Assembly (NCBI RefSeq): GCF_003664645.1
Contig: NZ_RCHC01000009.1
Location: 100,020 to 164,019 of the forward strand
DNA: 64,000 bases
Direction: 5' to 3'
Source of the DNA: Acinetobacter chengduensis
GTDB taxonomy: Bacteria; Pseudomonadota; Gammaproteobacteria; Pseudomonadales; Moraxellaceae
The notes below the pieces were generated by a model. That model made no database searches. It saw only the letters and a program-made list of their open reading frames with translations, and was not told where the DNA came from. The position numbers and the translations under genes were made by a program. Shown piece by piece: positions 20,171-27,635 of the stretch (position 1 is the first letter of the stretch; every line of letters begins with the position of its first letter).

Positions 20171-20519
20171 ACAGAATCAATCATGACAGTAAAAAAGTAA
20201 CTGCACATTATTACCTTGTTTTAGTAAAGCTCCAAACGACTTTTTGTACAGAAATATTACTTTCTATAGAGAAAACCGTTTTAGACATTTATAAACTGAA
20301 CGGTTGCATACTTTTCATCTCATTTTTGCGCTAGATCACCCTATATATTCACGCTAAAACAACAATAATTCAGACAGCTACAGTCATTCAAATACATTAA
20401 ATACAAATCCTTTTGAAGCAGTAGCATACATAGCAATGGCAGAAAAAAAGCTCCTGCGAACAGAAGCTTTAAAATAAATTCAACTGAGATTAATTCCTCA
20501 GAATTAATCCATAGATCAA
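20171..20519. other. Promoter region of the rsmH-mraY cluster and 3' region of the sulfate-binding gene
   Basis: 349 bp without a gene. It contains a dyad AACCGTT (20274-20280) and AACGGTT (20299-20305) about 100 bp upstream of rsmH, and a terminator hairpin at 20443-20471. No GGGA-type MraZ boxes are evident. Confidence 0.5.
20443..20471 (-). terminator. Terminator after the upstream sulfate-binding protein gene
   Basis: On the minus strand: AAAGCTtCTG-ttcg-CAGgAGCTTT followed by T-rich sequence. It lies about 50 nt past the stop at 20520. Confidence 0.8.
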
Positions 20520-21539
20520 TTAACGCTTCGCGTTATAAATTTGATCAAAAACCGCACCATTCACAAAGTGTGTTTGCTGTGCTTTTGCCCAACCACCAAA
20601 AACTTCATCAATAGTAAATGTTTTTAATGGCGGGAATTGTGCTTTATATTTTGCTAAAACAGCTGCATTACGTGGACGATAGAAATGTTTAGCCGCCATT
20701 TCTTGACCTAATGGCGAATATAAATAGTTGATATAGCCTTTTGCTAACCATTCGTTGCCATTTTTAGCGACAGTTTTATCAACGATTGCAACTGAAGGCT
20801 CAGTCAAAATAGACATTGAAGGATACACAATATCAAATTTACCTTTGCCCAAGGTTTTTTGTGTCACAAGGGCTTCATTTTCCCAAGTTAACAATACATC
20901 ACCAATCCCACGCTCAGCGAAGGTCGTCATTGAAGCACGCGCTGCTGAGTCCATCACTTTCACATTGTGATACATTTTGCCGACGAATTCTTTCGCCTTA
21001 GCATCATTACCACCAGGTTGCTTCAATGCATAACCCCAAGCCGATAAATACACCCAACGTGGTAAACCACCTGTTTTAGGATTTGGCGTAATAATTTCTA
21101 CGCCCGGCTTAGTTAAGTCGCTCCAGTCTTTAATATGCTTTGGATTGCCTTTACGTACCATAAATACAATAGTAGAGGTATACGGTGCAGAGTTATACGG
21201 GAATTCTTTTTGCCAACCCGGTTGTATTTGACCTGACTTTACAATTTCATCGATATCATTGGCCAAAGCTAAAGTGACTACATCACCTTTTAAACCATCA
21301 ACCACTGAACGCGCTTGCTTGCCCGAACCACCATGCGATTGTTTAAAATCAACAGAATAACCTGTGCGTTTTTTCCAATATGCACCAAATGACTTGTTAA
21401 ATTCGTCATAAAATTCGCGTGTTGCGTCATAAGATACATTTAAAAATTGGCGATCCGCCGCCTGAGTGGTGGCTGCAGTAAGTGTCAAACCTAGCGACAA
21501 CAATGCGCCACTCAACAATGCTTTGAATTGAAGTTTCAT
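20520..21539 (-). CDS. Sulfate ABC transporter substrate-binding protein (paralog 1)
   Basis: Periplasmic sulfate/thiosulfate-binding protein of the Sbp/CysP family. The signal peptide is MKLQFKALLSGALLSLGLTL ending at TTQA, and the mature part starts ADRQFLNVSYD. Family motifs are [31 protein letters not shown] and the C-terminal [18 protein letters not shown]. Start at 21539 begins the signal peptide directly; a possible upstream start would add MIYAD. 339 aa. It stands alone with paralog 2, without cysT, cysW or cysA nearby, so it must feed a transporter encoded elsewhere. Control by CysB is expected for the family, but I cannot show a site. Confidence 0.93.
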   Translation of the reverse strand: MKLQFKALLSGALLSLGLTLTAATTQAADRQFLNVSYDATREFYDEFNKSFGAYWKKRTGYSVDFKQSHGGSGKQARSVVDGLKGDVVTLALANDIDEIVKSGQIQPGWQKEFPYNSAPYTSTIVFMVRKGNPKHIKDWSDLTKPGVEIITPNPKTGGLPRWVYLSAWGYALKQPGGNDAKAKEFVGKMYHNVKVMDSAARASMTTFAERGIGDVLLTWENEALVTQKTLGKGKFDIVYPSMSILTEPSVAIVDKTVAKNGNEWLAKGYINYLYSPLGQEMAAKHFYRPRNAAVLAKYKAQFPPLKTFTIDEVFGGWAKAQQTHFVNGAVFDQIYNAKR

Positions 21540-21730
21540 ATCAGCATAAATCAAATATCTAAATTAATGCTAACTATATGAAATAAAGTCATTAATCGCA
21601 ATTCACAAAATTTCAATAAACTTCTATAAAGTATGTAAATTTGTTCTTTTATCATCTTGTTTTAATTATATAAAATGCAATTAAACACTTTACTTTTTCC
21701 ATATATATACTGTTTTTTGCTTTGTATATA

Positions 21731-21763
21731 AAAAAAATGGATAACAACTGTCATCCATTTTTT
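21731..21763 (-). terminator. Terminator after sulfate-binding paralog 2
   Basis: AAAAAATGGATgAcagttgTtATCCATTTTTTT read on the minus strand folds as a hairpin with ATGGAT/ATCCAT stem between an A-run and a T-run. It separates the two paralogs, so each is probably its own transcript. Confidence 0.8.
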
Positions 21764-21787
21764 CATTTCTAATATCTTATGAATATT

Positions 21788-22789
21788 TTATTTTTTATCA
21801 CTATAAATTTGATCAAAGATCGCACCATTCACAAAGTGAGTTTGTTGTGCCTTTGCCCATCCACCAAAAACCTGATCAATGGTAAATGTTTTTTGCTTTG
21901 GAAATTGAGCTGCATATTTTGCTGCAGCTTTGCTATCTCGTGGTCGGAAATAATATTTAGCCGCCAGCTCCTGTCCTTTGGGTGAATATAAATAGTTTAA
22001 GTAGCCTTTTGCTAAATTTCGGTTCCCATCTTTATCAACCACTTTATCTACAATTGCTACAGAAGGTTCAGCCAAAATTGAAATCGATGGGTAAACAATA
22101 TCAAATTTATCCTTACCTAAGCCTTGAGTCGCTAGCAATGCTTCATTTTCCCAAGACAGCAACACATCACCAATGCCACGTTCTGCAAAAGTGGTGAGTG
22201 AACCCCGTGCACCCGAGTCTAACACTTTGACATTTTGATACAGCTTTTTCACCAATTCTTTGGCTTTCGCATCATTGCCACCCGGTTGCTTCAGTGCATA
22301 CCCCCAAGCTGACAAATAAATCCAACGTGGCGCACCGCCAGTTTTTGGGTTTGGTGTAATAATCTCAACACCTGGCTTGGTTAAATCATTCCAGTCTTTA
22401 ATATTTTTGGGATTGCCTTTACGCACTAAAAACACGATGGTTGAGGTATAGGGTGCAGAATTATTTGGAAATTCTTTTTGCCAGCCTTTTTTAATTAATC
22501 CCGCATTCACAATTTCATCAATATCATTGGCTAAGGCCAAAGTCACCACATCTGCTTGTAAACCTGTCGCGACAGCACGGGCTTGCTTACCTGAACCACC
22601 ATGTGATTGCTTAAAATTCACTTCTTGCCCTGTTCGCTGCTTCCAAAATGCACCAAACTCCTGATTGTATTCTTGATAAAACTCACGTGTCGGATCATAA
22701 GATACGTTTAAAAAATCTTTATTCGCATATACATGGGTTATAGCACCACTTAAAAGTGCCAATACAGTTGAAGCTATTATTTTTTTCAT
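21788..22789 (-). CDS. Sulfate ABC transporter substrate-binding protein (paralog 2)
   Basis: Second member of the Sbp/CysP family, 333 aa, clearly a tandem paralog of the gene at 20520: long identical blocks such as [27 protein letters not shown] and [19 protein letters not shown] differ only at scattered positions. The signal peptide is [20 protein letters not shown] with cleavage near YANKDF. It ends with [22 protein letters not shown], as in paralog 1. The intervening terminator and separate upstream region suggest independent expression, perhaps under different sulfur conditions. Confidence 0.92.
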   Translation of the reverse strand: MKKIIASTVLALLSGAITHVYANKDFLNVSYDPTREFYQEYNQEFGAFWKQRTGQEVNFKQSHGGSGKQARAVATGLQADVVTLALANDIDEIVNAGLIKKGWQKEFPNNSAPYTSTIVFLVRKGNPKNIKDWNDLTKPGVEIITPNPKTGGAPRWIYLSAWGYALKQPGGNDAKAKELVKKLYQNVKVLDSGARGSLTTFAERGIGDVLLSWENEALLATQGLGKDKFDIVYPSISILAEPSVAIVDKVVDKDGNRNLAKGYLNYLYSPKGQELAAKYYFRPRDSKAAAKYAAQFPKQKTFTIDQVFGGWAKAQQTHFVNGAIFDQIYSDKK

Positions 22790-23163
22790 TACAAAGTCTC
22801 ATTTCATTCTTGAAATGCACTATATAAATCTGAATACTGTTGTACAATATCTAGGCTAGATGATTAATTTGTTTATAATTCTGTTTTTTAGATATGCAAA
22901 AAAATGCTGAGGATCGGTGTTTTTTTGCTAAATAAAGACTTCAAAAAGATATTCTCCATGCTATCTTCATAGTTATTTGATACAAAGTAACAATTAAGGA
23001 GAAATCTGGTTTATTCAGGTAATCTAGATTGGTGTTTGATTATTTTTTTGTAAAAAATGTGACGTAGTTCTACTTTTTATTCAATTAACGTGGTTAAATC
23101 GTAGTATTAGTATTAAAAAACACCAATAAAAATTCCATTCATCAAGTTAGGGGAAGATTGGAC
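22790..23163. other. AT-rich intergenic region between the sulfate-binding gene and the small secreted protein
   Basis: 374 bp holding the minus-strand promoter of the sulfate-binding gene and the plus-strand promoter of the next gene. A spaced inverted repeat TTGGTGTTT (23029-23037) and AAACACCAA (23118-23126) brackets the putative promoter of the small gene. I see no coding sequence. Confidence 0.4.
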
Positions 23164-23466
23164 ATGAAATTAAATCAATTTGCGATTCTGTGTATCGCAC
23201 TTAGTTTTTCAACACTACAGTTGACTCATAGCGCAGCAATTAACAAAACTGCCAACACCAAAGTAACGTTACCTAGTGATAAAACATCACTGATTGAAAA
23301 AGCCTTAACACAACAAAAAAATGAGTCTTCTAAAGCGCAATCATCAGATGATAGTTTAAAGGTGCTGACATCGATTAAAACCGCACCTGCTCAAAACTTT
23401 TTTGCTTCACAAAACCAAAGTTTTAGCCGTTTTGTGCAAGCACTGTTCTCTACAAATCCATCTTAA
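23164..23466 (+). CDS. Small secreted protein of unknown function
   Basis: A 100-residue protein with a clear Sec signal peptide (MKLNQFAILCIALSFSTLQL, cleavage near THSA). The mature part is about 77 residues, polar and rich in S, T, K and Q (for example SLIEKALTQQKNESSKAQSS), with a C-terminal FSRFVQALFSTNPS. I do not recognise a family. The ATG at 23164 has GGGGAAG 7 nt upstream. It is monocistronic: a strong terminator follows within 60 bp. Probably periplasmic or exported; function unknown. Confidence 0.7.
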   Translation: MKLNQFAILCIALSFSTLQLTHSAAINKTANTKVTLPSDKTSLIEKALTQQKNESSKAQSSDDSLKVLTSIKTAPAQNFFASQNQSFSRFVQALFSTNPS

Positions 23467-23515
23467 GCCTTTAAAGCACATATTCTAAGCCCATGCATTC
23501 CCCTGCTTGGGCAAG

Positions 23516-23564
23516 AAGCCTGATCACTGAATGATAAATTAAGCATTAAGTGATCAGGCTTTTT
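23516..23564 (+). terminator. Strong terminator before gltX
   Basis: 13-bp stem AAGCCTGATCACT / AGTGATCAGGCTT with a 20-nt loop, then a T-run. It ends the small secreted gene. A TATAAT at 23568-23573 right behind it may be the gltX -10 box. Confidence 0.9.
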
Positions 23565-23567
23565 CGT

Positions 23568-23573
23568 TATAAT
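23568..23573 (+). promoter_or_regulatory. Putative -10 box of gltX
   Basis: Consensus TATAAT 35 nt ahead of the gltX start codon and directly after the preceding terminator. No good -35 box at 17 nt, so only the -10 element is supported. Confidence 0.4.
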
Positions 23574-23607
23574 AGATCCTAATTTACATTCTGATTAATA
23601 ATTGATT

Positions 23608-25116
23608 ATGACTGTTCGTACTCGTATTGCACCCTCTCCTACAGGCTTTCCTCATGTAGGTACAGCCTATATCGCCTTGTTTAACCTGTGTTTTGCAAAG
23701 CAACACGGTGGCGAATTTATTCTTCGTATTGAAGATACAGACCAACTTCGCTCTACACCTGAATCTGAAAAAATGATTTTAGATTCATTGCGTTGGTTAG
23801 GCCTCAATTGGTCTGAAGGTCCAGATGTAGGTGGTCCACATGCGCCATACCGCCAATCAGAGCGTATGGGCATTTATAAGCAATATGCACTTGAATTAGT
23901 TGAAAAAGGCCATGCGTTTTATTGCTTTGCAACAAGCGAAGAACTTGATCAAATGCGTGCAGAACAGCAAGCACGTGGCGAGTCTCCACGTTACGATGGT
24001 CGTGGTTTAAAACATACTGCTGAAGAAGTACAACGTCGTCTTGCAGCTGGCGAACCGCATGTTATTCGCATGAAAGTACCTGAAGAAGGTATTTGTCAAT
24101 TTAACGACTTACTGCGTGGCGAAGTTGAAATTCCATGGGCGCAAGTCGATATGCAAATTCTTCTGAAGACTGACGGCTTACCAACTTACCATTTGGCTAA
24201 CGTAGTAGATGACCATTTAATGGAAATCACCCATGTGATTCGTGGTGAAGAATGGATTCCATCTGCGCCTAAGCATCAGTTACTTTATAAATATTTTGGT
24301 TGGAATATGCCTGTGCTTTGCCACATGCCACTTTTGCGTAACCCAGATAAATCAAAACTGTCTAAACGTAAAAACCCAACTTCAATTAACTACTACAAAG
24401 ATATTGGTGTTTTACCAGAAGCATTGTTGAATTACCTTGGCCGTATGGGTTGGTCTATGCCAGACGAAAGTGAAAAATTCACTTTGGCAGAAATGATCGA
24501 ACACTTCGACATTCAACGTGTATCTCTGGGTGGCCCAATCTTTGATGTTGAAAAACTCAATTGGTTAAATGGTCAATGGATTAAAGCCTTAAGTCCTGCT
24601 GAATTGTTAGATACCTTATTGGCTTGGAAAGCTGATCGCGCCAAACTAGAAGAAATTGCAGCTGCAATTCAACCGCGTATTAACTTGCTTTCAGAAGCAG
24701 TAAATTGGTCGGCGCACTACTTCAACCACTTCCCTACTCTAAGCCAAGAGCAGTTTGTAAGTAAAAAGCTCTCTGAAGAACAAGTTCGTCAAAGCTTACA
24801 GTTTGCAATTTGGCGCTTAGAAAGCCTCTTTATCTGGAATAACGACACTGTTAGCCAAACGCTAATGGACTTAGCGACACAAATGGAGGTGAAATTACGT
24901 GATTTCATGCCAGCTTTCTTTATTGCAATCGCAGGATCAACAGCATCTACACCAGTGATGCAAACGATGGTCACTATTGGTCCGGATTTAACCTTCGCTC
25001 GCTTACGTCATGCACTTGAAATTGTTGGCGGTCCGAGTAAAAAAGAGCTAAAAGTTTGGGAAAAACTCAATGAAAGCTTAAAATTGCCGAAAAATGACGC
25101 AGTTGATGAAGCTTAA
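23608..25116 (+). CDS. gltX: Glutamyl-tRNA synthetase
   Basis: Class I aminoacyl-tRNA synthetase that charges tRNA-Glu. The HIGH-type motif is [10 protein letters not shown] (residues 9-18) and the KMSKS-type motif is KLSKRK (around residue 250). The catalytic-domain signature [12 protein letters not shown] and the [11 protein letters not shown] region are present, with an anticodon-binding helical domain in the C-terminal third. ATG at 23608 is used; a TTG two codons earlier is less likely. 502 aa. The gene for its own substrate, tRNA-Glu, starts 91 bp downstream. Confidence 0.97.
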   Translation: MTVRTRIAPSPTGFPHVGTAYIALFNLCFAKQHGGEFILRIEDTDQLRSTPESEKMILDSLRWLGLNWSEGPDVGGPHAPYRQSERMGIYKQYALELVEKGHAFYCFATSEELDQMRAEQQARGESPRYDGRGLKHTAEEVQRRLAAGEPHVIRMKVPEEGICQFNDLLRGEVEIPWAQVDMQILLKTDGLPTYHLANVVDDHLMEITHVIRGEEWIPSAPKHQLLYKYFGWNMPVLCHMPLLRNPDKSKLSKRKNPTSINYYKDIGVLPEALLNYLGRMGWSMPDESEKFTLAEMIEHFDIQRVSLGGPIFDVEKLNWLNGQWIKALSPAELLDTLLAWKADRAKLEEIAAAIQPRINLLSEAVNWSAHYFNHFPTLSQEQFVSKKLSEEQVRQSLQFAIWRLESLFIWNNDTVSQTLMDLATQMEVKLRDFMPAFFIAIAGSTASTPVMQTMVTIGPDLTFARLRHALEIVGGPSKKELKVWEKLNESLKLPKNDAVDEA

Positions 25117-25128
25117 TTGATTTTTTAG

Positions 25129-25166
25129 TTGACGCATGGGCGTTATATCCATAATATAGCGCCCAT
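25129..25166 (+). promoter_or_regulatory. tRNA-Glu promoter with overlapping palindrome
   Basis: TTGACG (25129-25134), 17-bp spacer, TAATAT (25152-25157): a near-consensus sigma70 promoter about 45 nt before the mature tRNA. An inverted repeat ATGGGCG.TATAT / ATATA.CGCCCAT (25136-25166) covers the spacer and the -10 box. It could be an operator or a hairpin at the end of the gltX transcript. Confidence 0.7.
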
Positions 25167-25207
25167 ACAGAGACACAGTGTTAAACACTGATTCTGTTGC
25201 CTCACTT

Positions 25208-25283
25208 GTCCCTATCGTCTAGAGGCCTAGGACATCGCCCTTTCACGGCGGTAACCGGGGTTCGAATCCCCGTAGGGACGCCA
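25208..25283 (+). tRNA. tRNA-Glu (anticodon TTC)
   Basis: 76-nt cloverleaf with acceptor GTCCCTA pairing with TAGGGAC, anticodon loop CTTTCAC containing TTC, T-loop GGTTCGAATC, and an encoded CCA end. It lies just downstream of gltX. Confidence 0.97.
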
Positions 25284-25314
25284 TATTCAAGATCATTCTT
25301 GTAATGGTCTTAAT

Positions 25315-25346
25315 AAAAAACCCAAGCATTATGACTTGGGTTTTTT
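25315..25346 (+). terminator. Terminator after tRNA-Glu
   Basis: AAAAAACCCAAG-cattatga-CTTGGGTTTTTT, a canonical intrinsic terminator 32 nt past the tRNA. Confidence 0.9.
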
Positions 25347-25441
25347 ATTGCCTAAATTTTCTTGCAATGATTTTCGCAGTGTTTTTGCTTTCTGCGCCAT
25401 TACGATTAAAATAGCGTATAGATTAGAATTATGGAGTTGCA

Positions 25442-25783
25442 ATGCAATACCGCTGCCCTCAATGTCAAAGCCCAAAAATCATGCCCGTGGCGCAAGCTGG
25501 TGCACCCGCCGCTCGTCCTGTAGTACCTAAAAGTTTAGTGTTTTTAGTTCCAGCAATTTTCGTATTGTTACTTTTGGTCATCATTAGCATTTCAATGTGG
25601 CTATTTGGCAATGGTGCTGGTAGCACCATACAAACAGCAACTGTAGTGGTATTTATTATCTGCGTGATTGCAGGCTTTTTATTTTACCGCGACCTGCCTG
25701 ATTTCAAGATTTCAATGCAAGCATTTATGCAGTCACAAAAGAAATGGAAATGTCGTGACTGCAACCACGAGTGGGAACTTTAG
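25442..25783 (+). CDS. Small two-helix membrane protein with split zinc-ribbon motifs
   Basis: 113 residues. A CxxC pair at the N-terminus (YRCPQCQSPKIMP, residues 5-8) and another at the C-terminus (WKCRDCNHEWEL) flank two predicted transmembrane helices (about 31-53 and 65-82). Both ends would then lie on the same side of the membrane and could form one zinc-ribbon. I do not recognise a named family; it may be a membrane-tethered zinc-ribbon protein. It is convergent with the cation transporter gene to its right, which may or may not be meaningful. Function unknown. Confidence 0.75.
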   Translation: MQYRCPQCQSPKIMPVAQAGAPAARPVVPKSLVFLVPAIFVLLLLVIISISMWLFGNGAGSTIQTATVVVFIICVIAGFLFYRDLPDFKISMQAFMQSQKKWKCRDCNHEWEL

Positions 25784-25795
25784 TTTATACATCTG

Positions 25796-25823
25796 TTCAC
25801 ATCAGCATTAATGCTGATGTGAA
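25796..25823. repeat. Perfect 28-bp palindrome over the stop codon of the cation transporter
   Basis: The half TTCACATCAGCATT is followed directly by its exact reverse complement. It sits between convergent genes and overlaps the stop codon (25808-25810) of the transporter. It could act as a bidirectional terminator hairpin, although T-runs are short, or as a protein-binding site. Confidence 0.85.
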
Positions 25824-26740
25824 TGTTCTTCCAATTTATGATGATGCCCTGCTTCTGCAATACATGCTTGTTCTTCAATTTGTAGCACCATTTCAGTAAT
25901 GCCATGTTCATGGCTTAACATTTCCATCGCTTCTTGATACAAATCTGTACGATCAATGTTTGGTGCATAAAGATGAACCGTCAAATGGATATTTTTGGAA
26001 CTAATCGCCCAAACTTTTAATTGATGAATACTTTCCACACCATTCAAATTTAATAAATCTTGACGAAGTTTTTCAATATCAATTTCTTCGGGTACACCTT
26101 CTAATAATATATTCAGACTCTGTTTTAAAAGCACCCATGTGCGTGGTAGCACCCAAAATCCAATCAATACTGCAATAACGGTATCGACCCACATCCAACC
26201 TGTGAAATAAATGAGCACCGCGCCTAAAATAACCCCTACTGAACCTAAAGCATCACTTAAAACTTCAAGGTATGCTCCTTTCACATTCAAACTCTCTTGA
26301 GAACTTGAAAATAAGATCCGCATCGAAATTAAATTAATCACAAGTCCAATGCTCGCTACAATCAGCATACCGGTACTTTGGATCTCTGGTGGGGTCGAAA
26401 ACCGCTGGTAAGCCTCATATAAAATATAAATAGCAACGGCAAATAACATAAGCGCATTAAATAAGGCTGCTAATATTTCAAAGCGTTGATAACCAAAGGT
26501 CCGTTTATTATCTGCAGGTAATTTGCCAATTTTAATGGCCACCAATGCAATCGCTAAAGCAGCAGCATCGGTAAACATATGGGCAGCATCTGACAGTAAA
26601 GCCAGACTTTGTGTGATAAAACCAGCCACAACTTCAACCACCAAGAAGCTACTGGTCAGCAATAATGCAAAAGTTAATTTTTTCGAGTTTTCATCTGTAA
26701 CAACAGCATGACTATGATCGTGCCCGTGATCTTGACTCAT
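25808..26740 (-). CDS. Cation diffusion facilitator (CzcD/ZitB-like)
   Basis: Inner-membrane divalent metal/H+ antiporter of the CDF family, probably exporting Zn2+, Co2+ or similar. Six transmembrane helices; the metal-site motifs are SDAAHMFTDAAA (helix II, HxxxD) and LEVLSDALGSVGV (helix V). The termini are histidine-rich (HGHDHSH at the start, HHHKLEEHSHQH at the end), and the C-terminal cytoplasmic domain has the ferredoxin-like CDF fold. The start at 26740 (MSQDHGHDH) is preferred to an ATG two codons upstream because of the GAG 6 nt before it. 310 aa. The exact metal cannot be read from the sequence. Confidence 0.92.
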   Translation of the reverse strand: MSQDHGHDHSHAVVTDENSKKLTFALLLTSSFLVVEVVAGFITQSLALLSDAAHMFTDAAALAIALVAIKIGKLPADNKRTFGYQRFEILAALFNALMLFAVAIYILYEAYQRFSTPPEIQSTGMLIVASIGLVINLISMRILFSSSQESLNVKGAYLEVLSDALGSVGVILGAVLIYFTGWMWVDTVIAVLIGFWVLPRTWVLLKQSLNILLEGVPEEIDIEKLRQDLLNLNGVESIHQLKVWAISSKNIHLTVHLYAPNIDRTDLYQEAMEMLSHEHGITEMVLQIEEQACIAEAGHHHKLEEHSHQH

Positions 26741-27160
26741 ATACATCTCAAGGCTGATTAATTATTCATCAGCTTAGCAATTGCTGATGTAGTTATAAAA
26801 TTACAAGTTCGAAAATGTTGCAGTAATCATACAATTGCTCACATATAAAAATTCACATCAAAATTTAAATTTAATTTACAAAAGAAGAACATAGCGTATT
26901 TTAAAAAATTAAATTTTTTTAAAAATTTTATGAAAGAAAAAAATCTACATAAAATTGATTTTTTGTGATGTTAGCTACTACTTTCCTAGTAAATATATAA
27001 ATAATTGAACGTTCCAGTCACTTACTATTAATGCTTAATCATGTTAATTTTCAATTTTACATTCTGCCAGATTAAACAAAAAGCAACAGGATGTATGGCT
27101 TCTCACAGTATAAATTAAATCTAGTTAGCCAGAAAACGTAACGTTTATAAGGAGTTCGGT
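26741..27160. other. Long AT-rich divergent intergenic region
   Basis: 420 bp between the transporter (minus) and the Sel1 gene (plus). Three copies of a GCTGAT half-site occur at 26754-26759 (forward), 26768-26773 (inverted) and 26783-26789 (forward, as GCTGATG), just upstream of the transporter start. The rest is very A/T-rich with no evident gene. Confidence 0.5.
26754..26789. promoter_or_regulatory. Candidate operator: clustered GCTGAT half-sites upstream of the cation transporter
   Basis: Alternating GCTGAT / ATCAGC / GCTGATG with starts 14 and 15 bp apart, including a 7-bp dyad CATCAGC-N9-GCTGATG (26767-26789). The same half-site forms the core of the palindrome at the far end of the gene. 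Regulator unknown. Confidence 0.4.
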
Positions 27161-27574
27161 ATGATCAAACACATGATAAAAATGATCAGTTCTGCTTTGT
27201 TACACTCGTCAGATCAGGAAATGCAATTTACGCAGCCCATGATCTTAGATGCCTATAACGATTATGCTCAGGGAGAGTATTTCGAGCATATCGCTGATCA
27301 GCACCATCAAGACTTTTTGCAACACCAGTCTAATAGCCAATCAGACCCTTCTCAAGTCGAATACAGAAATGCCATGTGGAATTTCTTAAGCGCAGCACTT
27401 AGAGGACATAAAGAAGCTCAATACCGCTTAGGCACAGGCTATCTCAATGGCGAACTAGGTCTACCAAAAAACTTTAGCCTCGCTGAATTTTGGCTCAAGA
27501 AATCTGCAGACCAAGGCTACTCTCCAGCAAATACGGCCTTGCAAAAAAGTTACGAAGAAATTGTATTTTCCTAA
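27161..27574 (+). CDS. Sel1-repeat protein
   Basis: 137 residues. The C-terminal half carries Sel1-like helical repeats (MWNFLSAALRGHKEAQYRLGTGYLNGELGLPKNFSLAEFW split over two repeats, then LKKSADQGYSPANTAL). The N-terminal 60 residues have no recognisable motif and no signal peptide is obvious. AAGGAG lies 6 nt before the ATG, a good ribosome site. Sel1 repeats mediate protein contacts; the partner is unknown. Monocistronic, closed by a terminator shared with ettA. Confidence 0.8.
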   Translation: MIKHMIKMISSALLHSSDQEMQFTQPMILDAYNDYAQGEYFEHIADQHHQDFLQHQSNSQSDPSQVEYRNAMWNFLSAALRGHKEAQYRLGTGYLNGELGLPKNFSLAEFWLKKSADQGYSPANTALQKSYEEIVFS

Positions 27575-27591
27575 TCCACTTTAGTGAAAAG

Positions 27592-27619
27592 AAAAAACCA
27601 GCCCTTAGGCTGGTTTTTT
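27592..27619. terminator. Bidirectional terminator between the Sel1 gene and ettA
   Basis: AAAAAACCAGCC-ctta-GGCTGGTTTTTT between convergent genes; A- and T-runs on both sides make it work in either direction. Confidence 0.9.
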
Positions 27620-27635
27620 AAATCTGAACTAAAAC

